The notes under the pieces were generated by a model that saw nothing but the letters and a program-made list of their open reading frames with translations, was not told the DNA's origin and searched no databases. Positions 23,470-34,975 of a stretch of 64,000 bases of DNA are shown here, piece by piece. Position numbers and translations under genes: made by a program. The stretch spans positions 2,790,509 to 2,854,508 of the forward strand of contig VUYV01000099.1 in the NCBI GenBank assembly GCA_008711295.1, in the 5' to 3' direction. This DNA is from Anarhynchus alexandrinus (taxonomy: Eukaryota; Chordata; Aves; Charadriiformes; Charadriidae). Within the stretch, counting starts at the first letter, position 1. Each line of letters starts with the position of its first letter.

Positions 23470-24871
23470 AAGAAAGTGTGATATACATTTGTGCCGAGGA
23501 GATCACAGCTGACGCCACAAAAATTACATTTCCAGTTATTTTCTCCCTGACAAGAAAAGTTGTAACCCAAAACCATTTCTACCTGGAGTGCTGAACTAGC
23601 CTGCCAGAACCCGCCCCAGCCAAGTTTTCCAACCATTTCCATTCTGTCCTTGATACATAGATCCATTCACAGCTACTCTTCTTGAACGTGGGGTGAGGTA
23701 TTCAACATCAGCAGCGTTAGCTTCCCAAAGTATTGTGCAAATCTTAGACCAGCACTGCCTCTATCAAAGCAGCTATTGAACAATTTCAGACATTTAATCT
23801 TGACTAGAATCTGCTCCCTACCCCTACCTGCTGCTTTCAAGGCAATTAATACATAAATGTGTAGAAGGGAATAAGCTAGACCACAGAGAAAGTAAATAAA
23901 TAAATCAACTGATAATCTTTGGCTAGAACAAGGAGGGAGGAAGACAAGGTCAAGTCCCTGAAAGAGTAGAGAAGATGGCAGCACGTTTCTAGAAATCATG
24001 ACACTACAGAAAGGCATATTGACAGCCACTAAGCTCCACTGGGGGCTTACTTCTCAGATATTTCCTTCCTTTCTGCCGCCCCCTCCTCCTTTAAGCTGCC
24101 CTGCCCTTTTGTTTCTTCTTTAGTTAGGGAGAGTCAGCAGCAAAGAAAAACTGGAAGCCGAGGGGGATAAAAACCAAATGTTGTACATAACCTGCACACT
24201 GCATTTGTGAAAGGGCACAAATGACCTTTTTTGTTGTTTTTTCTTTTCTTTTTTTAAAAAACACACGAAAGAATGACTTATTTTTTCTGGCATGACTTCT
24301 ACCCTCTCTTCTGTTTGCTTATGTACAAAAGCATCCACGGTTAGATAGAAAGCACAAAATCTACCAATTTTATGAATAAAATGGCGAAAATACAAAACCA
24401 AAGCAGTCTAGCACTGAATAATTAGCTCTGATGGAGGCATTTGTAGAAGTATGGAGAGAAAATCTAAACTAACCTTTTCCTTTTTTCCTAGTAAGACCTA
24501 GATGTATGTTCTCTTCCTTGCCTCCCTTCTCTAGGGAGCAGCATGGTGTGATAGTATAGGGCATGAGGAGCCTTGTGATGTCCCGATTTCACATTTCTTA
24601 CTGACATTAATCCTCTGTCAAAAATCCGAGCAGCTCAAAGATTCCTCAAGCAGCTAGAAAATTTAAGAAACTGTATTAATAAGGATTAACCCCATCCTAC
24701 AACCAGCATACTTTTCCTAAATCAGCAAATAAAAGAGCCACAAAAATGGATGGCTGCAAGAAGAAAATCTTTAACAGTAGAGATCAGGCCAAAAATTAAG
24801 TTGATCTTAACAAACTGCAGAAATGATCTAAAAGAAAATCAGACAATACATTAAAGATAACTTTGTACTGA
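23470..24871. other. intronic sequence, nothing recognised
   Basis: Contains a pyrimidine-rich stretch at 24050-24125. The minus-strand frame at 23673-24029 (118 codons) shows no recognisable family. Confidence 0.5.
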
Positions 24872-25075
24872 CGAATGGCCACCCTGGGTCAATGCACCCT
24901 ACCACTGCCATTAGAGACCCCCTAGGTCCTCTCTTGGAAGAGACAATGAGCTACTGATCCCTGTCCATCTTCTCCCATGCTCTTCATGCCTACAGACCCT
25001 GAGGTACCTACAGTTGTCCCTTTCAGGCTGAAAAGTCCTCAACTACTTGGCCATTCTCTATACAGATGCCGCTGA
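24872..25075 (-). mobile_element. old CR1-lineage 3'-end fragment
   Basis: The + strand begins gaatggccaccctgggtcaa and continues with gagctactgatccctgtcc, caggctgaaaagtcctcaac and ctatacagatgccgct. In that order these resemble the antisense 3' portion of old CR1-lineage copies (gaatggccatactgggtc ... aagctgaaaagtcc ... catatggaagctgttcc). Diverged and with indels. Confidence 0.6.
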
Positions 25076-25194
25076 ATTATGCAGTGGTACAACACTGCTT
25101 TGCTTCGTTCTCTGCCCTTTCCTAATAACTCTAGCATTTGGGTTTTGTCCATTACTGAGCTGGTGTAATTACTTCTTCCTTCACAGCTCTGCAA

Positions 25195-25226
25195 GAAGGA
25201 CCATGAGGTGTAAACCATGGTCCTTC
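25195..25226. repeat. short inverted repeat (11-bp arms, 10-nt loop)
   Basis: gaaggaccatg at 25195-25205 is perfectly complementary to catggtccttc at 25216-25226. Too short for a typical pre-miRNA. Confidence 0.7.
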
Positions 25227-25837
25227 CTTCTGTCAGGAAGCAGCAGTAAATGCTACAACCACTCCAAAAAATGCCTTGAACAGGCTTTATTCCATAAGCA
25301 AAGAAAAGGAAGGGGCAGGTAAAGTCCACTGACCAAAAACCCCTCTACCCACCTGCAGGCCATGTAGCAGGACTCTCAGTTATCCCAGCCTCTTCCCCGG
25401 GAATGGCTGCTCTGTACCTTTGAGGCACTCTGGAGCATCATCAGCCTTCTTGCCCTCTTTGCTCTCCATCACCTAGTAGGTTGTTTAAACGCATCGGTGC
25501 AGGCATTTTCCCATTGCCTGCTCACTGCTCTATTTAGAGCTGGACCAGCTGCTCCAACATACCTTAACAGGACTCCATACTCTGCACTGTGGTTCATACA
25601 CAGAACATTGTCATACTATTGCAGAAAAGATAAACATCCTATCATGACTGACAAATGTAAGTATCACAGCTGTAAAACCTGTTAAGTACTCCTCTTCATT
25701 CAGGATCAGAAAACATCAGCTCAAGGACCATGCCCAGTTCTGCGCCTCATGCAAAAAAAAAAACCCAAAATGAACAAAGTGGAAACAGGCTATAGGAAAG
25801 CTGTGAAAAAAAGATCTAAGCTGTAGAAAACATGATC

Positions 25838-26190
25838 TCTGAGGAAAGCTAGAAAGAAATGAATTTGTTTAGTCTAGGGAAGAGAAACTTGAAAGAGGAC
25901 ATGATAAGCCATTAAATATTATGAGGCTGCTGCAAAAGAGAAAGGTAATATCTCCATATCCCTGGTAAACAGAAGTAGTAGCCCTGGGCTTAAAATGCAG
26001 CAAAGGAAACTTAAATTAAACGTTAGAAAAAAGGTTTCTTATGCTCGGGATTATTACACATTGAAATCTATTGCCTAGACATGGGCTACAGAACCTGTAT
26101 CAACTAGTATCTATCAAGTGTGGGTTAGTCATAGCTGTGCCTACTTTTAAGAAGGAAAAAACAATAGATGATCTTTTGAAGCTTTGCACA
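25838..26190 (+). mobile_element. diverged CR1, 3' portion of ORF2 and tail
   Basis: In order: tgaggaaagctagaaag, tttgtttagtctagggaaga, acattgaaatctattgcct and caatagatgatcttttgaag. These track the CR1 C-terminal ORF2 and 3' UTR (remembered as gaggaaaggctg..., gggttgtttagcctggag, cattggaacaggctgcc, ctagatgatcttttgagg). Strongly decayed and lacking intact frames. Confidence 0.7.
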
Positions 26191-27550
26191 GGTCTATTTC
26201 TTTTAAAACCATTTTCACACTGGAATAATGTTGCTATGAGGTGACCAAGTACCCAAACTACAGTCTGCTGCAGTTGGGAATCAAGAGCTACCCCTCAGAC
26301 TCCTTGGGATTCTGAAGTACTTACCTTCATATATGGTAATCAAATTTCAGTACAAACACAACTGTAGATAAGCAGCACATGGATTTTGCGAGCCTGTTGC
26401 CTGCCAAGACTGCTTTCTGTTTGTACCCTGTACCTTTGTGATAAACAGGAAGACACGTAAAGTTTAACCTTTCTGCAGTCATTAATATCTTGTGCTTACG
26501 CACCACCAAGGCACAAAAATCAAAGACTGATTTAATATCAGCTCAGGACCTCCTGCTAACTGACTATGCTCTGACATGCATGAGGTCTGACAAAGCCCCT
26601 GAACAGCTTACCTAGAGTGTCTCTATGTAATGCAAATAATCATTCTGGGGACTGAAAAATTTTGAGAGAAACTATAGAAGAAAAAAAACAAATCAGATTG
26701 CCTGCTCTAACCAAATCCTCAGACTTTTCTACTGATTCTCTAAATGCTTCAGACAAAAAACACACAAGCACACACAAAAATAACAAGAAGCTTGGTTTAA
26801 AGGTTGGCTTCCTTTTGGGGAAAAAAAAAAGCAAAGAAACCCCAAGCTATAAAATTCAGACAAGGCAGAAACTTTGTCCTGACCTGCCTCATGATGCAGC
26901 ACAGAAGACAACATGCAAAATTTGTCACTGCTCACCGAACCCTCTAATACCAAAACACAATTATGCAAGGGTGAAAAGCTGACTTCTAGACAGCGTAGAA
27001 TGATGTTAGTTTAAAAACCAGACTCCTAACATCATTTCAATGTCATAGTTTGTTTTTCATGTGTTATTGTGGAAGATGCAAGATTGAATTACAGCTAGTT
27101 TTTCCTACCAGAAGCCAGGTGGGGTGTTCAAGGCCTCTGAGGGAGCACTGAGCCAAACAGATGAGATTACATGGTATTTGGAAACATGATGAAGGTGAGC
27201 AAAAGCAGACTGTAATTACTGCCTGAGTTTTCAAAGCCTTCTGCACAAATAAAAAATGAGATGAGGAGGGAAGCAGAAAGGGTCCAATCCTTCCCCCTAG
27301 CAGAAAGAGTCAGCTCACATGGAAGATGCCAGCCAACAACTCTGTCAGTTGGCCGAAGTTTAGCACAATTACGTTCCTGCTCACATTCCACAGGGACAGG
27401 CAGGAGATTGCTGTTTCTAATGAAAAAGAATAGGACAGCAGCCATCTAGGCTAACTGCTGCTGTGCAACATTGCACTCCCAAAAGGCAGGGAATCTGTTT
27501 TTTTCTGGTGAAGATCTAACATACATTCCAGAAGACTGCAGGTGATGGGC
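26191..27550. other. intronic sequence, nothing recognised
   Basis: AT-rich intron with an A run near 26819-26830. Frames of at most 106 codons with no similarity seen. Confidence 0.5.
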
Positions 27551-28123
27551 TGTCATGGTTTAACCCCAGTGGACAACTAGGACCACACAGCCGCTCGCTC
27601 ACTCCCCCCATTTGGGATGGAGAAGAGAATCAGAAGGGTGAAAGTGAGCAAACATTCCTGGGTTGAGATAAAGACAGTTTAATTGTTAAAGCAAAAGCTG
27701 TGCACTCAAGCAAAGCAAAACAAGGAATTCATTCACTTCTTCCCACCGGCAGGCAGGTGTTCGGTCATCTCCAGGAAAGCAGGGCTCCATCACATGTAAC
27801 GGTTACTTGGGAAGACAAACGCCATAACTCCAAATGTCCCCCACCCTCCTTCTTCTTCCCTCAGCTTTATATACTGAGCATGATGTCATATGGTATGGAA
27901 CATCCCTGTGGTCAGTTGGTGTCAGCTGTCCCGGCTGTGTTTCCTCCCAACTTTTTGTGCACTCTCAGCCTAATCACTGGTGGGGCGGTGTGAGGAGCAG
28001 AAAAGGCTTGACAACCAAAACCATCAGTGCGCTGTCAACACTGCTGTCATCCCGAATCCAAAACATAGCCCCACACCAGCTGCTAGCAGGAAGGTTAACT
28101 CCATCCCAGCTGAAACCATGACA
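27551..28123 (-). mobile_element. solo LTR of an avian endogenous retrovirus (ERVL-like)
   Basis: A 573-bp solitary LTR with perfect 11-bp terminal inverted repeats, TGTCATGGTTT at 27551 and AAACCATGACA ending at 28123. Flanking pentamers tgggc (27546-27550) and tggac (28124-28128) look like a 5-bp target-site duplication with one change, which suggests an ERVL-type element. On the minus strand a TATA-like box (agtatataaagctg, complement of 27862-27875) is followed about 180 bp later by an ATTAAA polyadenylation signal (complement of 27678-27683), so the LTR's transcriptional sense is minus, the same as ST3GAL3. No internal viral genes are next to it; the proviral interior was presumably lost by LTR-LTR recombination. 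Family name not assigned. Confidence 0.9.
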
Positions 28124-30701
28124 TGGACACAGTTTCCATCACTGACCGTTTGTCATAGATACTAATTAACCAGTCTGTTAAAACACAGTGTCTAAACTTT
28201 GCTTTTATAAAACCATCCTACCACTCTCTTTATTCTACTTGTAGAGAAAAGTTAATCCACACTCATGCCATTGCCAGCAATCCTCCCCACCAACTGCTCA
28301 TTCCTGCCACCATCAGCACGTTTGACTGTCCAGAGCTCCTGTCAGTCTTAGAGTAGAGCACATCAAATTGCATGTCACTGTTTCAAAAGCCTCTAATCTT
28401 GTCTCCTCCTAACACGCTACTTAATGTATATGTCTATCTTGATGTTATCCTACTGTATCAGAGTGATTTTCATATTTGAAAGCATTGAAGAGGATAGTGA
28501 AATCTTTAGTGGCCTTCATAACATGTAATAATGCCACTGCAGAAGGAGCCTGGAATACTTCCATCTAGAACAAACAGCACGAATTGTTTTTGTGCACGTA
28601 TATCAAGAAAGCTGAAAAGAAATTGGTACATATGTAGAGAATAGGACAATGATGAAAGAGCCTTCAACCATCAGCTAAACCAAAAATGCACATATTGTTC
28701 AGCACAGCCAAGCACAAGCACAGAACAGATGTGACTGCTCTGTCTACGTACAGCACAGGGGATGCAGCGTGGAAGGAAAAGAACTATTGAAGCTAATGAA
28801 CAAATAGGCACAAAAGACAAATGAGCATGACCTGATCATGGTACAGCCAGCTGAAGATAAAAATAAGGTCACTAACATTCAAAACGGTTAAGCTCCAAAA
28901 CTGGTTTGTGATGAAAGCCGAGGAAGACAGGAAAGTGCAAAACAAATTACTTGAGGTGAAGACTTGGTCAGTTTATGAAAGGGGTTGTATGATTTGGTGT
29001 CTTCATAGGCAGGGGACCGGACTTCCTAATTCATTCAGTTCCTGAACGCGAGATGTTCCTTCACCTCTGGCATATTGCTCTTATCCAGGTCAAAAATCTG
29101 CTTGGAGCAAAAATTTCCTGCCTAAGTCCTACTTGAGTGAGGATGCTGGCAGAAGAAATGTCAATGTTTCAAGTATCGTTACTGAAACAGATGGGTTGTT
29201 CTGAGAGAGAATAGAATTTTTTCAAGGCCCACATTCTTCCAGAATGATCAATGCCATTTCAAAACTTAGACAAAAAATTCCTTTTACGATGATATGGAAA
29301 TTACTTATCTACTGCGAAGTACACACCATGGCATTAACAGAGGTATTGTCAGCTCTTCTGATTTTCTTATGAGTCCACTATTCTGAGAAGTTCTACAGGA
29401 CCCAGTCCCTCGTATCACACTTCTGGGTGAATCTCAGCTTTTACGTTAAAAAACCCCAAAACAAATAAAAAAAATATTTTCCTAGCCTTATAGTTGGAAA
29501 TGAGCCCTCAATAACTAATAAAGGCTCAGAAACCGGAGAAAAAATAAAAAGAAACCATTATTTCCAAACTGCATGCGTTTTCTGTCCTGACTCATTATTA
29601 CTGAGTATTCATAGGTTGCAATTCTCATCAGTGCAACTCCCAACAGTGACTTTAAGGTGTTCCAGAGAAAGGCTCCCCGATGAAAACGCAAAGGACAGGG
29701 CTGCCTGCAGACACAAACAGGAAATGAAAGCAAAACAATAAAAGCGAGGGGGGAAAAAAGTCTGTAGAAGCTATTGCACCAATACTTGCCCACAGCACAC
29801 AAGACAGGCAGATAATTAAATGCAAAGAAACACAGACGAGAAGTAAATTGTTCAGCTTCTTTGTACACTATATAAATTGATGCTCAAAGACAATCACACA
29901 GATAGTCCATTGTGATGTTTCTTAGAATTTTTTTGTCAGTTATTTTCAAAAGATTTTTAAGTCATCACAATCTGGGTTTGACAAAAAACTGGCATAGCAA
30001 TGACAATATCAAATCAAGTCTACAGTTTCATTGAGAAAACAGGAAGATATGAACTAGAAACAAGAACAAACTCTGCAGCGAAAACAAGACGGGACTGAAA
30101 GCATGGGAGATGCTGGGCGAGCAGAGTTCCCTCTGAACATTTTGAAATTGGACAAGGCTTTTTGCTTGGAATCCATGTCTTAGTTTGCACCATTCAGAAG
30201 GTGGACATCCTAACTGAAAAAACAGCGAGGGTGGAAATGTTCTCCATTGCACAAATTCCTAATGCCTAAACAATTTACCTTGGCATGCTCCTTCTTGTAG
30301 GAAGTTGTTCAAGAAACTGTTGTGTGATTTTCAAGCTTGCCTGGTACTCAAAGCAGCGTAATTCATCCGACCAGAGAATAAGCTTTTTTCTTCTATTAAG
30401 TTAAACTGGATAATATAACTTTAGGCGCCACCTCCCAGGTACAGCCACCTGATGTGTATTTGTATAATGTATAAAAAACCCAAACACTAATATCAGAATA
30501 ATATCACTTACTGAAAAACAGTTACAGATAGATTACAAAGCTGCTATTAATGAGATTCATATTAATCCCGATGGGAAAAAATCCAGATGTGCTTCTGTTA
30601 CTCTGCCGCACAATAGACTTCACATTGTGGTGCAGGACGAACTGGGGGCAGCCAGTTTTTACTGTTTAAGGTTCAGACAGAGGCTTTTTCTTCCTTAAAC
30701 C
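28124..30701. other. intronic sequence, nothing recognised
   Basis: About 2.6 kb without a clear element. Minus-strand frames of up to 117 codons (29515-29868) with no protein-like features. Confidence 0.5.
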
Positions 30702-30733
30702 AGATGCAAAAACCTCCAAGGTTTTTTGCATCT
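30702..30733. repeat. tight inverted repeat (14/15-bp arms, 3-nt loop)
   Basis: agatgcaaaaacct (30702-30715) is complementary to aggttttttgcatct (30719-30733) apart from one extra T; the loop is cca. Could extrude as a small hairpin; too short for a pre-miRNA. Confidence 0.8.
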
Positions 30734-33700
30734 CACAGGCTCAGACTGGGAACCTAGACAAAAAAAGGCCAAAACATGCATCCCAAGTGGAAAGAGTGTT
30801 TTCAGAGGGGGCTTTTCCCCCCAGGTGCCTGTGCCAGCAGGTCCCTCTGTCACAAGAAAGTGATTGATATGGGAGATGTGGACCCTGTGCCCAGTTTCAT
30901 GTAATTCTCTGTCTCCTCTGTCACCTTATTAATTCCAGCCCTTAGCCTAAGAGTCATCTGTAAAGCAAAGTGCATTAAAATCTTCCAGATAATATCAGCA
31001 CTGTTTAATATAAGCCTCTCTCCTTTGGTCCCACGGTTTTAAAAATAAACAAGTATTTTAACAAAACAAGGGTAAGACACTGAGCTTGTAAAACCTCTTT
31101 CTGCGTACTTCTTTCAGAGATAAGGCATAGAGACTGGACACCGAAGAAAGTTTCCATGTAAGAGGCCACCTGACAAAACCGAAAGGATTTACTGACTCAA
31201 GGAGCAAGCGAGTGCAGTGGAGAAAACTGCAAGCAGTAGACAGCACACACAGCTATATCGTTTCTTCATCATCCCACACAGAAAGTGTCTGGCTTGAGTT
31301 AGAGATTAGACAGGGAAGAAGAGACTGGAGGTGCCACTTGACTACTCTGACAAAGAAAAGAACCATGAACCACGCTGACCTCTCCTGTCCTACTTGCAAC
31401 ACAGGTGCAAAAAATAAGACCTATCCTTCCAGCCAGCACATTTACTGGCATTCTCCGACCAGGGTCCTCTGCTCTGTTGTGTCCCCAAGTCCAAGTTCAA
31501 CATGCATCTGGCAACAGACCGTGCAGCAACAACAGCACACACAGCAGTAACTTCAAAGGACTCCGCTCCAAGGCTTGATGGATACCTGAAGCACAAGGTA
31601 AGTTCTTAAAGGCCTGCTCTTCAAAAAGCTACAAATCTTCAGTGGGAACTGACATCCTCCCTGATCTGCTAATCAAAGCAAAGAGACCCTCCTATTTATT
31701 CTTACAGCACCATCTGAAGAATGGTACTACATTACTCCTCATTCCAGAAACTTTTCAATGGGATAGTTCATTTTAACAAGTTCCCACAAGAAAAGCCAGT
31801 AGAAAAAAGGATGCTGCTGGTTTATGCAATTGAGATTTATGTAAGTCACTGAAATAAATACTAAACATTATTAGCTACCAAAGGAAATGGTTACGGTGAA
31901 GATGAGGGGATAAAAAACCCACACAAATACGCCTTCTCTTTCAGTACCCTTGATAAAGAAAGCACTTTTTCTACAACTGTGGGAAAGAAAACAAGACATA
32001 ACGGTGAAAGTTGAAGTTACACATCTTTTGGCTGTTATCAAAGGGAGCTGTAGCACATGGACAAAATGCAGCCTGAGTTATCCCAAGTTCCAAACCAAAG
32101 AAATGTTGCAGGCATATTCATCATCGGCATTTGTATTCGCTCCTGAATATTACAAAGAGCAGTGAACATTGCTGATCCACTATTTTGTCCCAGTAGCAAT
32201 GTTTAATTGTGTGAATTGCATTCAGTCTTTATAGAAAGCATCAATAAGTTCACTTCTATCATTGATATTCTCCCACTGACCCCCTCAGGCGACCCAATAT
32301 GAAGGAGTTTCAATGTGCAGCACTGCCCGTTGACACAGAAATCCTGCCACACCCGGGAGTTTTCCATACCCTTCCTGTGTGGGTGGAACAAAGTATAGAG
32401 GGCGACCTCGTAACCCAGCACCTCCATGGATCCATCGGGGAGCCACAAAAGAAGTAACTTACTCTCTGCCTCACCCTGGAATTCAGTCTATTCACTGTAT
32501 TTTCTTAGCATCATCCGGTTTTGTTTTATTTTCTCATTCTTCTCTTTGCCCACCTATGTTTGTCTAACCACTTAGATGGCCCACACAACCATTACAGTAT
32601 TCAAGTGCTCCACAAACAATTACTTACAAATTACATCTGTCATAGAGAAGGTGTTCATGTTTTCATTCCACTCCTTGAAAGTTTTAAAACTAATTCCATG
32701 AAGGTATTAAACTTTTCACTCCAGACATTTTGGAAGCAGACATGCTTAGTGTGACAGTGCAAGAAATCTCTCTGGTACAATGACAAATTGCAGTCATTTT
32801 GTTCTCGTTTAATCTTACTTTTAACAAAACAATCACCTTGGTAAGAAAAACTGGGAAAAGTCATGAAAGCTCACAGCCTAAAAAGTGAAAGCTTTGCAAC
32901 GCACTGGCAAAGGAAAACGAAGACCATAATATAAATAATGAGTAATCTTAATCACCAGCTATTTCTAATATCTTATCATCTTAAGTACTTCTACCCTCCA
33001 ATAAATCAGCAAATACTTAGTCACTTCTTTGAACCTACTGAAGTACAATAGAAGAAATAACAAGAAATAACAAGAAAACTATGCTTGCAGCTACTAAATA
33101 AAGTTCCTTAAAAATAATAATAATAATGATTTATTATTCAAAACTGTAATAAAATCCCACAAAACCTTTTGACTGCCCTTCCAAATTTTTCCCGAATAGT
33201 TATTTTTCTAAAAACAATTTCCCTGTATTAGCTTAGAGTAGTTTAAAAAAGTTAAAGCCCACAATGCCATCTAATTCAGGATACTTTTAAAATTCCCTGT
33301 CTCAACAGAAAAATTGAAGGACTATTTTAGCCGAGTATCCCTTGATCTCAGTGACAAGAGAAGCAGCAGATTTTCATTACCCAGCAAAATAGCAACGCTG
33401 TGGGCCAAAAGGAGAAATTCCCACAAGTATTTATGGGTGCTCTTTGGGCAACTGTTCAAACAGACTCCAAACAGACACCCATGGAGCAGAAAACGGCACA
33501 ATATCATCCCACATTACTCTCTCCGCCTCTGTAACGCTCATGCTCAGCACTCCTGAACTGTACTTTTCCTTTCCTTTGGACATTTTGCTTTTCCTGACTT
33601 GCAGACTAAGTGTACTTGGCAGTGAAGTTCACAAGCAACACAATTATAAAACCTGCAGATTCTCACGTCAATGCTGTGTAAACATCATTGTCTAAACTTA

Positions 33701-34628
33701 AGCCTGCAAATGACTGAAGAAAAGATTTTCAGAGATGATCAGCACTTTGTTGAAGTCAACAGAAACTGCATAGTAACCTGTCTTCTGAACAAATCGGGTT
33801 GCTCATGGTACCATACTTATCTTCTAGTAATTACTTCTGAATATTCCCAGTGCGCATTTTTCCACTGCAACCGCCTGATACATGCTCTGCAGCAATGGTT
33901 TTCATTTTAATATCTTGGCCAGTGATGAAGTGAATCAAATTGACAGCCCCTCTGGTGATACCAAGCTTTAGAGGCAACAAAACAGGTTCACTCCCGTCAA
34001 CTTTTATCAGCTAACCTTTGAAAAACGGCATCCCTAGTTACAGGGATTAGTAACTCTCATACTGAGAATATGAATCAGGAGTAAAAATTCAAGAGCAGCT
34101 CTAGTAGAAATAGGAGCAGCTCTAGTAGAAATAAGAATAGGCTGATGTGCAGCAGCATCAACAAATTGCTTCCAAACCTGTCGATGGCCAGCACAGCCTT
34201 GGAGACTCTGTAACATTAGTGTGAGCTTTCATTCCATGACTACTTACTTATTCTTTTCATATCAAGAGTGTGCTTAATGCTGCAAAGCACAAATCTGAAC
34301 AAATTTTGCCTCCTTTGTTTTACTGTTATCACCCACTGAAAGCTATCATGGGCATTTCTTGAAACGCAGGTGAAGAGCCTGGACTCTGAGGGCAGTGATC
34401 TCGAGGCACTGAGCTGTGCAAGAGTTAACCATCAATGCTAACCCCAGAACAGAAGCACGGGGATCAGAGATGTGTGGTTTCTTGGTAATTACAGTTACTG
34501 CATCAGAACTGCTTGTGTCTGAGGGGAGGGGGGGGGAGGTGTTGCTTTTTAGCTTGGGATTATTTTGTTAAGAATTCATCAGCTTGCTTGCCCAGCAGTG
34601 AGGAAAGTTCTACCTAAGGATGTGAGTG
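30734..34628. other. intronic sequence, only simple repeats recognised
   Basis: Contains a 10-bp doublet (aagaaataac twice) near 33052-33073, a short TAA run at about 33113-33128, the tandem duplication at 34093, and a G-rich run near 34520-34539. Frames of up to 112 codons, none convincing. Confidence 0.5.
34093..34134. repeat. 21-bp tandem duplication, two copies
   Basis: The unit gagcagctctagtagaaata plus one base occurs at 34093-34113 and 34114-34134, differing at most at the last base. Confidence 0.88.
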
Positions 34629-34975
34629 AGACTGTACTGGGTCAGATCAGAGTTCAAAATCTCTTTTCCAAAAATGGCAATAAATGGATGTCCAAGGTAA
34701 AGCAAGAACAGGGCAAAGAGATAAAATATTTCCTCTCTAACATTCACACAGCTTTCAAACATTTTCAGCTGAGTGGATTTCCTGAGCTTGATGTAGTTTG
34801 TCTAATCAGCAGCCCTCCTTTCCCTCCCAGCAATGGATCTCTCCTCCAAATGTTTGTCCAGACTCCCCTGGAATTCATATAGATATTTTGCAGCTGTCAC
34901 ATGCTTTGGCAAGGAGTTCCCCAGGTATAGGACCTGGTGCATGAAGAACTGAATCTCTTCTGTTCTGATGCACAA
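34629..34975 (-). mobile_element. old CR1-lineage 3'-end fragment
   Basis: The + strand reads gactgtactgggtcagatca near 34629, then after diverged text ggatctctcctccaaatg, tttggcaaggagttccccag and tgcatgaagaactgaatctc. This is the order expected in the antisense 3' region of old CR1 copies (tactgggtcagacc ... tcctccatgaattt ... ggcaaggagttccacagg ... gtgtgaagaa). The match is clear in the second half and weaker before 34830. Confidence 0.7.

Noticed and set aside
27551..28123. possible complete provirus
   Set aside because: Only one LTR-sized unit with matched terminal repeats and adjacent target-site pentamers is present; no internal region or second LTR adjoins it.
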